Assembly (NCBI GenBank): GCA_002474325.1
Contig: DKNL01000160.1
Coordinates: 1 to 9,215 of the forward strand
Length of the DNA: 9,215 nt
DNA from: Opitutales bacterium UBA7389
GTDB taxonomy: Bacteria > Verrucomicrobiota > Verrucomicrobiia > Opitutales > Opitutaceae
Direction: 5' to 3'
The notes under the pieces are model-generated. The model was given only the letters and a program-made list of their open reading frames with translations. It did no database searches and was not told the DNA's origin. Shown here in pieces: positions 1 to 5,747 of the stretch. Numbering within the stretch: position 1 is the stretch's first letter; every line of letters starts with the position of its first letter. The position numbers and the translations under genes are program-made.

Positions 1-1332
1 AGCCAAAATAAACCCAATGACAAAAGGGGCCAACGGAATCTTCGCCCTTTCAAAACCGAATCCTAGCAAACCGAAAATCAGCATCGTCCAGACGTCAAAC
101 ATCCGAGTGGACAACGCAAAGGAACCGATGATGCAAAATACCAGTATAGCCGGCATTAAGAGCGCGCGAGGTATATCCGCTAGTCTAGCCAAGTAGCGAG
201 CGGCGAAAACCATAAACACGAACATGAAAATATTGGCCACAAACATGGCTCCCATTATCGTGTACACTATATCCGGATTCTGTTGGAATAGCAGCGGACC
301 CGGCTGAAGACCATGTATCAACAGTCCGCCGAGGAGAATCGCGTCGATCACGCTACCCGGAATACCTAAAGACACCAGAGGAATCAAAGCTCCTCCAACA
401 GTCGCGTTATTGGCCGATTCCGAGGCCACGATAGCCACTTCCGATCCTTTGCCGAATTTTTCCCTCTCATCTGGCGACGCAACGGACTTGGCGGCACTGT
501 AAGCGGCTACTGAACCAATATTCGCCCCCACTCCTGGCAATATGCCAATCCAAGTACCGATAAGCGACGAACGAATCAGGTTGAATGCTTGCCGTTTCCA
601 ATCCCGCAGCTTGAAGAATATCTCTTTCGTCCGATTGACGGGTATAACTGTAATCTTCTCGTTGATACGGCTGATATCGGATATGATCTGGCTAATGGCG
701 AATAGGCCGATAAGAACAGGGAGCAGTTTCAAACCGCCATTCAACTCCTCATAGCCGAATGTAAGGCGCAGGTTTCCCGTTGCTTTGTCGATACCCGGCA
801 ATGATGCCAATATACCAAGCGACGCGGAGAAAAACGATCGACTCAGTGATTTTCCACCGATGGAAGCGATCAAGACCAGAGCGAGAAGAACGAGGGAGAA
901 AAAATCGAACGGGCCTAGTTTGGTAGAGTAGCGAGCGATCGGAGCTGAGAGCGTGATCAAGAACAACCATGAGATCATCCCTCCTACAAAAGAAGCTGTA
1001 ATCCCCAATCCAAGCGCCCTACCCGGTTTTCCTGCCCGAGCCATCGGGAATCCGTCCATCGTGGTCATGATCGACGCCGGAGTGCCAGGCATCCTCAATA
1101 GCGTGGCCGTGATCAACCCACCGCTGACTGCGCCCACGTACATGCTTATCAAAAGGATGAAAGCGAAGATAGGATCCATACTGAACGTTAACGGAAGCGT
1201 CAGAGCTATTAGCATCGCACCCGTCAAACCGGGGATAGCGCCCATTGTGATTCCTAACACCGTGCCCAATACGATCAAAGCGAGCCCTTGAACACTGAGG
1301 ATGTAGCTGACTGCTGCGTGTATCGATTCCAT
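1..1332 (-). CDS. tctA: TctA-family large permease subunit of a tripartite tricarboxylate transporter (C-terminus cut by window edge)
   Basis: This is the large transmembrane subunit of a TTT uptake system, a secondary transporter in the cytoplasmic membrane that takes a carboxylate-type substrate from a periplasmic binding protein. The reading frame is open from an ATG at 1332 to the window edge and gives 444 residues. TctA proteins are usually about 500 residues, so roughly 60 C-terminal residues are missing. The protein is very hydrophobic with many membrane segments. Family hallmarks are visible: GAIPGLTG at residues 31-38, its internal counterpart LPGVGANIGSVAAY at 265-278, and the ANNA...GGALIPLVSLGIPGS stretch at 307-327. 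The start lies 6 bases after the stop of the fused TctC-TctB gene, so the two are almost certainly co-transcribed and probably translationally coupled. No Shine-Dalgarno sequence precedes the ATG. The family call is secure. The substrate cannot be read from the sequence. Confidence 0.95.
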   Translation of the reverse strand, partial: MESIHAAVSYILSVQGLALIVLGTVLGITMGAIPGLTGAMLIALTLPLTFSMDPIFAFILLISMYVGAVSGGLITATLLRMPGTPASIMTTMDGFPMARAGKPGRALGLGITASFVGGMISWLFLITLSAPIARYSTKLGPFDFFSLVLLALVLIASIGGKSLSRSFFSASLGILASLPGIDKATGNLRLTFGYEELNGGLKLLPVLIGLFAISQIISDISRINEKITVIPVNRTKEIFFKLRDWKRQAFNLIRSSLIGTWIGILPGVGANIGSVAAYSAAKSVASPDEREKFGKGSEVAIVASESANNATVGGALIPLVSLGIPGSVIDAILLGGLLIHGLQPGPLLFQQNPDIVYTIMGAMFVANIFMFVFMVFAARYLARLADIPRALLMPAILVFCIIGSFALSTRMFDVWTMLIFGLLGFGFERAKIPLAPFVIGFILA

Positions 1333-1338
1333 GGATTT

Positions 1339-2658
1339 CTAGGGGAGCTGAATCGCGAACAAATCGGTAAACACAAAGTGAAGCCCGAATGACAGTAAGA
1401 AAGCCGTTTCCAAAATGGGGATCAAACGACCCTTGTCAAAATTCGTTAGATACACGCCACTGCCAACCAAGAAAAGCGACGTAGCCCATACAAAAGGTAC
1501 GATTCCCAAACCCATCAGCAATACATAAATCGCACACATGCCAACAACCCAAAACGCTTTGTCAAAACGCAATCGCAATTCATCGTTCTTAGCGGTTGTT
1601 CCTGCTTCACTCGATTTGCTTTTAGCAATTACAGCCACCCCGAATATCGCTGCGAAAACAAAGCTCCAAAACACCACATCGGGCAGATCTAATCGCTCGG
1701 AGGTTTTCATCTCGCTGAATAGCTGCATTTTTCTATCGATGCGATCCTGCAACTCTTCACCGACAATCGTGCGTGGATCGATACGCAACTCATTTGACCG
1801 ATTCACGGTGTAGTCGGATTCCATGGCCTTTTTGAGAACATCGGCCATGTAATCCACGGTCTTCGAGTCCGTACCCTTTGGATACCACCAGTATTGCAAG
1901 TTGCTGCTGTATACTGGATAACCCAGTTCCTCCGCCGTGGGGATATCTGGCAGCTCATCCAATCGCTCCTCCCTCAGATAGGCCAAGGCTCGCAAGCCGT
2001 TGGAGCGAAATCGGACGAATTCCCCAACGGAGAAAATGGCTGCGTCGAGATGTCCACCCATCAACGCCGCTAATCGACTGGCTCCTCCACCTGCAGACAC
2101 CAATCGAAAGCGTGCCCCTGGTACAGTATTTTCCAACTGGATACCAGCAAAATGTGTTGGCGTACCAAAATTGACGCCGAACTTCAAAGTCTCAGGCCTT
2201 TCCTTGGCCTCGTCCATGAATGTTTCCATCGATTGGAAAGGACCCGTCTCATTCACTATAATCAACATGCCAACCTCCCCAGTAGCGGCTACTGCTTCGA
2301 AGGCCTCCGGACCATGCGGCGATTGTCCCGTTACTTTCGATGTCAGCAATGCTTCATGCAAACATAGCATTGTGTATCCATCGTTCTTGGCATCTTTCAC
2401 ATAGGTACTTCCTATCGTGGCCCCACCGCCAGGCTTGTTCATGACCACCAAAGGCTGGGACATGAGATCATTATCCTTTATCGCTTTTTGCAGTATACGC
2501 ACATATGTGTCCGTCCCTCCGCCTGGACTGAAAGGAACAATTACCCTTATCGGCCGTTGCGGGAATGCGTCACTACCGCTGGATCCCAGTTTGAAATACT
2601 GGAAAGCCGAAACCGCAATCAGGAGGCCTACAATCATGTGGGCTAGGATCTTTACCAT
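1339..2658 (-). CDS. TctC-TctB fusion: periplasmic solute-binding domain joined to a TctB-like membrane domain
   Basis: This 439-residue protein appears to combine two TTT subunits that are normally separate. Residues 5-22 are a hydrophobic signal or signal-anchor. Residues 32-320 are a Bug/TctC binding domain: PIRVIVPFSPGGGTD at 36-50, NKPGGGATIGS at 74-84, DGYTML at 93-98, and GGGASRLAALMGGHLDAA at 190-207. Hydrophobic segments follow at about 328-346, 369-385, 386-404 and 414-433, ending in a TctB-like tail whose last residues are AIQLP. The loops at 347-368 and 405-411 are rich in K and R. This positive-inside pattern fits a periplasmic binding domain entering the membrane directly. Compared with a typical TctB, the first membrane helix seems to be missing and replaced by the binding domain (inference). 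The gene is first in the operon with tctA. No Shine-Dalgarno sequence precedes the ATG at 2658. No lipobox cysteine is seen. The ligand is unknown. Confidence 0.9.
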   Translation of the reverse strand: MVKILAHMIVGLLIAVSAFQYFKLGSSGSDAFPQRPIRVIVPFSPGGGTDTYVRILQKAIKDNDLMSQPLVVMNKPGGGATIGSTYVKDAKNDGYTMLCLHEALLTSKVTGQSPHGPEAFEAVAATGEVGMLIIVNETGPFQSMETFMDEAKERPETLKFGVNFGTPTHFAGIQLENTVPGARFRLVSAGGGASRLAALMGGHLDAAIFSVGEFVRFRSNGLRALAYLREERLDELPDIPTAEELGYPVYSSNLQYWWYPKGTDSKTVDYMADVLKKAMESDYTVNRSNELRIDPRTIVGEELQDRIDRKMQLFSEMKTSERLDLPDVVFWSFVFAAIFGVAVIAKSKSSEAGTTAKNDELRLRFDKAFWVVGMCAIYVLLMGLGIVPFVWATSLFLVGSGVYLTNFDKGRLIPILETAFLLSFGLHFVFTDLFAIQLP

Positions 2659-2950
2659 TATGCTAGCGAAGAGGAAACATCAGAACCCTGGGATTCTTAT
2701 CGGCTAGTCTATTCGGGCAAACAAATAAAGGAGGCCTATGAAATCTTAGCAATCTGCAAAGATACTCGAGCCGAATAAGTTAATGGGCAATTAGGCAGCG
2801 ATACGACCATCTTAGTTCTTCGAACTATTCAGGTGCTCTCGTAGGATCAGCCCCGATTCTCCGATCACGATCACGCATATCAGAAATCATATACCTATAA
2901 GCCAAGCATTGACCCAATCGTACCACCTCGAATACATTCCACCCCTTCTA
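2659..2950. promoter_or_regulatory. Divergent intergenic region between the TTT operon and the sulfatase gene
   Basis: No gene is seen here. The region must carry the promoters for both divergent units. Visible elements are an inverted repeat pair TATTCGG (2710-2716) and CCGAATA (2771-2777); a short palindrome AGTTC-TTC-GAACT at 2814-2826; a tandem CGATCA CGATCA at 2862-2873; and a -10-like TATAAG at 2896-2901, about 50 bases before the sulfatase ATG and without a good -35 partner. Any of the repeats could be an operator for shared control of import and desulfation, but no regulator gene is present in the window and no family consensus is recognised. The role as a promoter region is implied by gene layout. 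The individual sites are speculative. Confidence 0.5.
2696..2724 (-). promoter_or_regulatory. Candidate sigma-70-like promoter for the TTT operon
   Basis: Read on the minus strand, TTGTTT (plus-strand 2719-2724) is followed after exactly 17 bases by GATAAG (2696-2701). The elements match the -35 and -10 consensus at 3/6 and 4/6 positions. It lies about 40 bases upstream of the ATG of the fusion gene, a sensible leader length. The match is weak and comes only from reading the sequence. Confidence 0.25.
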
Positions 2951-4402
2951 ATGACGTCCTTAAAACACTCGAATCTCGTCTTTGGTCTTTTTCTCGCCAC
3001 AACTGCCCTCTTTGGACAGCCATCAAAACCATTAAACGTGCTGTTCATCGCCTCGGACGATCTAACTCAATCGATAGCCTGTTATGGAGATCCGGTTGCC
3101 ATCACTCCAAATCTCGACCGACTCTCTGACATGGGAGTTCGCTTCGACAACGCCTACTGCCAGATTCCCCTCTGTAATCCTACCCGAGCTTCGTTGCTCA
3201 CCGGTCTGAGACCTGATACACTCAAGGTCTACGACCTAACCCGTCACTTTCGCGACGAAAAACCGGACGCAATCACATTGCCTCAGTTGTTTCTAAAATA
3301 TGGATACAGATCCATGCGAGTGGGCAAATTGTACCACTACGGTGTACCACACCAAATCGGAACAAACGGCTTGGATGATCCCCAGTCATGGGATGAAGTC
3401 GTCAATCCCAAAGGTCGCGACACCGAAGAAGAGCACCTCATTACCAATCTCGAGCCTCATCGCCCAATCAGTGCTGCACTGAGCTGGCTAGCGGCTGAAG
3501 GAACAGACGAGGAACAGACGGACGGAATGATCACTACTGAAGCCATCCGACTCATGAACGAGAATCGCAACCGGCCCTTTTTTCTCGGGGTCGGATTCTT
3601 CCGGCCACACACGCCCTACGTCGCCCCAAAAAAGTACTGGGATCTCTACCCAATAGAGAAAATCCGGATGCCCTACGCACCCGAGGATGATCGAGCCGAT
3701 ATGCCTAAATCCGCCTTCGCCCACAACTGCCCTATCCCCAACTACGGCCTTGCCCAATCGGACGTGCTAAAAGCCAAGCAAGCCTACTACGCAAACGTCA
3801 GCTTCGTAGACGCCCAGGTCGGCCGATTGCTGGACGCTTTGGAATCCATGAATCTGATGGATAGCACCATGATCGTCTTTTGGAGCGACCATGGTTATCA
3901 CCTCGGGGAGCATCAGGGCATTTGGCAAAAGCGTTGCCTATTTGAGGAATCCGCTTCGGCTCCGTTGATCTTCTATACTCCGGGAGCTCGTGGTAACGGG
4001 ACGGCTAGCCAGGAAATCGTAGAATTCGTCGATCTCTATCCCACCGTCGCCGAGCTCTGCGGTTTGACTCCTCCGCAAGAAATAGAAGGCAAAAGCATCG
4101 TCCCTATCCTAGAAAACCCCAGAATGAGTTGGCGCGGCGAGGCTTTCACCCAAGCCCTCCGGCCTGGGAATGGATTGCCGGTCATGGGGGCAAGCATTCG
4201 TACAGACCGCTGGCGATATACAGAGTGGAATGAGGGACAACAGGGGCTTGAACTATACGACCATGCTCAAGATCAGGGGGAGTTTACCAACCTCGCCAAC
4301 GACCCAGCCTATGAATTGATCGTAAGAAAGCTAAGAGCCAAACTGAGAGCCCGCGTTCTCGGAACGGTCCCCGACTCCCCGTTTAATCCAGCTAGGCTTT
4401 GA
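2951..4402 (+). CDS. Secreted sulfatase, iduronate-2-sulfatase-like (alkaline phosphatase superfamily)
   Basis: This type I sulfatase hydrolyses a sulfate ester, probably on a carbohydrate, outside the cytoplasm. From the ATG at 2951 it is 483 residues with a signal peptide at about 1-22 ending near LFG/QPSK. The core begins with FIASDD (32-37), where the paired aspartates bind the metal. The sulfatase motif CNPTR at 75-79 carries Cys75, which must be converted to formylglycine, followed by ASLLTGLRPDT. GFFRPHTPY in the middle and WSDHGYHLGEH at 311-321 (metal ligands D313 and H314) resemble iduronate-2-sulfatases, as does the C-terminal RTDRWRYTEW (417-426) and ELYDH. The frame extends upstream to a TTG at 2909, but that would place 14 polar residues before the signal peptide, so the ATG is preferred. 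No Shine-Dalgarno sequence is seen. No formylglycine-generating enzyme is in the window. It is divergent from the TTT operon, which suggests a linked role. The exact substrate is unknown. Confidence 0.93.
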   Translation: MTSLKHSNLVFGLFLATTALFGQPSKPLNVLFIASDDLTQSIACYGDPVAITPNLDRLSDMGVRFDNAYCQIPLCNPTRASLLTGLRPDTLKVYDLTRHFRDEKPDAITLPQLFLKYGYRSMRVGKLYHYGVPHQIGTNGLDDPQSWDEVVNPKGRDTEEEHLITNLEPHRPISAALSWLAAEGTDEEQTDGMITTEAIRLMNENRNRPFFLGVGFFRPHTPYVAPKKYWDLYPIEKIRMPYAPEDDRADMPKSAFAHNCPIPNYGLAQSDVLKAKQAYYANVSFVDAQVGRLLDALESMNLMDSTMIVFWSDHGYHLGEHQGIWQKRCLFEESASAPLIFYTPGARGNGTASQEIVEFVDLYPTVAELCGLTPPQEIEGKSIVPILENPRMSWRGEAFTQALRPGNGLPVMGASIRTDRWRYTEWNEGQQGLELYDHAQDQGEFTNLANDPAYELIVRKLRAKLRARVLGTVPDSPFNPARL

Positions 4403-4520
4403 TGCATGAGCTTGGAGCTATCTAATAGTAAGACCGATTGAGGATCTAACGTGGTCGAGTAGTCGCGTATTACCGCCTACTTATCCAAAAGAACGACGAA
4501 TTCTCAGTCCGTTACAGGTT

Positions 4521-4548
4521 GTAGAATTGGCTTTACGCCAAGATCTAC
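4521..4548. other. Imperfect hairpin in the convergent intergenic region
   Basis: GTAGA (4521-4525) and TTGGC (4527-4531) pair with GCCAA (4537-4541) and TCTAC (4544-4548). The result is a 10-base-pair stem interrupted by a 1 x 2 internal loop, with a 5-base loop TTTAC. No T-run follows on either strand, so it is not a classic intrinsic terminator. It may stabilise the 3' end of the sulfatase transcript or help separate the convergent sulfatase and obg units. The other sequence between 4403 and 4601 shows no gene. Confidence 0.35.
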
Positions 4549-4585
4549 GCAAGAACTAAGCAAATTTGAGTGTAGTGAATCATTT

Positions 4586-4603
4586 TGGCGTTTCCGCCAT
4601 TTT
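4586..4603 (+). terminator. Short hairpin with T-run at the sulfatase/obg convergence, possible weak terminator
   Basis: TGGCG (4586-4590), loop TTTC, CGCCA (4595-4599), then TTTT on the plus strand. The stem is only 5 base pairs and the T-run is short, so it would be a weak terminator for plus-strand transcription. On the minus strand the same hairpin starts 2 bases after the obg stop codon. There its loop reads GAAA, a stable GNRA-type tetraloop, but no T-run follows. A role in termination or in protecting the obg mRNA end is inference. Confidence 0.3.
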
Positions 4604-5621
4604 AAATCTCGGCTTCTTTCGCCTCAGCTTTAGCCTCAGACACTTTTCCCCACAAAAGTTGTTTGAGTTCGGGCATGCCCTCTTCGGAAAGACAAGAAAT
4701 AGGCTGAATATCGACCGAATGCTTGGCTTTAAATAGCTTAAGATTGTCCGCAGAAGCCTCCTCGTCCATTTTGTTAGCCACGATAAGCCTTGGCTTTGCC
4801 AGCAGATCTGGATCATAGGCTCCTAGCTCTTCGATTAGCTGCTCATAATCATCGATCGGATCCCGACCATCGATCCCCGACAAATCAATGATCAATGTTA
4901 GAAGGAAGCATCGCTCAATATGTCTGAGAAATCGGTGACCCAGTCCTCGATTGTCACTAGCTCCTTTTATAAGTCCCGGAATATCAGCCAATTGAAGCCT
5001 TTGGTACCGCTCCGGATAGTCGATCACTCCTATCTGCGGATGCAGCGTAGTAAATGGGTAGGCTCCCACTTTAGGACGGGCATTGGTTATGATGCTTGTA
5101 AGCGTCGACTTGCCAGCATTGGGGTAGCCAACCAGGCCAATGTCAGCGATGCTCTTGAGCACTAGCGAAAATTCGCCTTTTTCACCAGGTTCTCCTGGGT
5201 TTGCCCGTTTCGGAGCCCGGTTCACCGAACTCTTAAATTTCTTATTTCCCCAGCCGCCATTTCCACCTTCCAAGAGAGTCTTCTTCTCTCCATGCTCTAG
5301 AATTTCCGCAACCACATTGCCCGTGTCCAGATCCGTAACCACCGTCCCCGGAGGCACGTAAATCAAGCAATTCTTCCCTTGAGCTCCATTCTGGTCCGAA
5401 CCCCTTCCATGATCGCCTCTTAACGCAGCCCAATGAGGCTGGAACCTATAACGCGTCAAATTATTTTCGTTGTCTGAGCCTTCGAGAATCACATCACCCC
5501 CTTTGCCACCATCCCCACCATTGGGTCCACCAAAAGGCTCGAACTTCTCTCTACGAAAGCTGACGCAGCCCCGACCTCCATCACCAGCCTCTGCCTTGAT
5601 CTTGGCTTCGTCTACGAACAT
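4602..5621 (-). CDS. obgE: Obg/CgtA GTPase, 50S ribosome assembly factor
   Basis: Obg is an essential GTPase that binds the large ribosomal subunit late in assembly and links GTP and ppGpp levels to growth. It acts in the cytoplasm. The protein is 339 residues from the ATG at 5621. The glycine-rich Obg fold covers about 1-158 and includes GGPNGGDGGKGGDV (31-44). The GTPase domain follows with G1 GYPNAGKST (165-173), switch I YPFTTLHPQIGVI (188-200), G3 DIPG (213-216), G4 NKMD (283-286) and G5 around SCLSEEG (309-315). It ends soon after the G domain, so the C-terminal OCT domain of some Obg proteins is absent. The frame extends to a TTG at 5666, but family members begin MFVDxxKI, so 5621 is chosen. 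No Shine-Dalgarno sequence is visible. The usual upstream neighbours rplU-rpmA are not here: the next gene upstream is the protease. Confidence 0.97.
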   Translation of the reverse strand: MFVDEAKIKAEAGDGGRGCVSFRREKFEPFGGPNGGDGGKGGDVILEGSDNENNLTRYRFQPHWAALRGDHGRGSDQNGAQGKNCLIYVPPGTVVTDLDTGNVVAEILEHGEKKTLLEGGNGGWGNKKFKSSVNRAPKRANPGEPGEKGEFSLVLKSIADIGLVGYPNAGKSTLTSIITNARPKVGAYPFTTLHPQIGVIDYPERYQRLQLADIPGLIKGASDNRGLGHRFLRHIERCFLLTLIIDLSGIDGRDPIDDYEQLIEELGAYDPDLLAKPRLIVANKMDEEASADNLKLFKAKHSVDIQPISCLSEEGMPELKQLLWGKVSEAKAEAKEAEI

Positions 5622-5747
5622 GGAGAACAGGCAATAGTGGCCTATTCGAAAAAGCAACCCTTGCAAATCGACTGAATTCGCCGATGAGGCCCTCTGAAAG
5701 AGCCAATACCATCCGCCAAAACAATGAGAAATTGGTATATTCCAGAC
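5622..5747. other. Intergenic gap between the protease stop and obg start
   Basis: These 126 bases hold no gene. They must contain either the obg promoter or a read-through path from the protease gene, which lies on the same strand. I find no convincing -35/-10 pair and no stem with a T-run for terminating the protease transcript. Only short ATACC/GGTAT complementarities occur near 5707-5738. Confidence 0.4.

Noticed and set aside
953..1291. Plus-strand open frame of 112 codons
   Set aside because: It lies wholly opposite the tctA coding strand, resembles no family, and tctA is clearly real.
2000..2404. Plus-strand open frame of 134 codons
   Set aside because: It is antisense to the TctC domain, has no recognisable domain, and overlaps other antisense frames of the same kind.
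2909..2950. Upstream TTG start adding 14 residues to the sulfatase
   Set aside because: The extra residues would come before a good signal peptide that begins at the ATG at 2951, and there is no ribosome-binding motif for the TTG.
5622..5666. TTG start adding 15 residues to Obg
   Set aside because: The Obg family begins MFVDxxKI, which matches the ATG at 5621 exactly; the extension has no family counterpart.
5622..5747. Possible terminator for the protease transcript
   Set aside because: Only 4-5 base complementarities occur, with no stable stem and no T-run.
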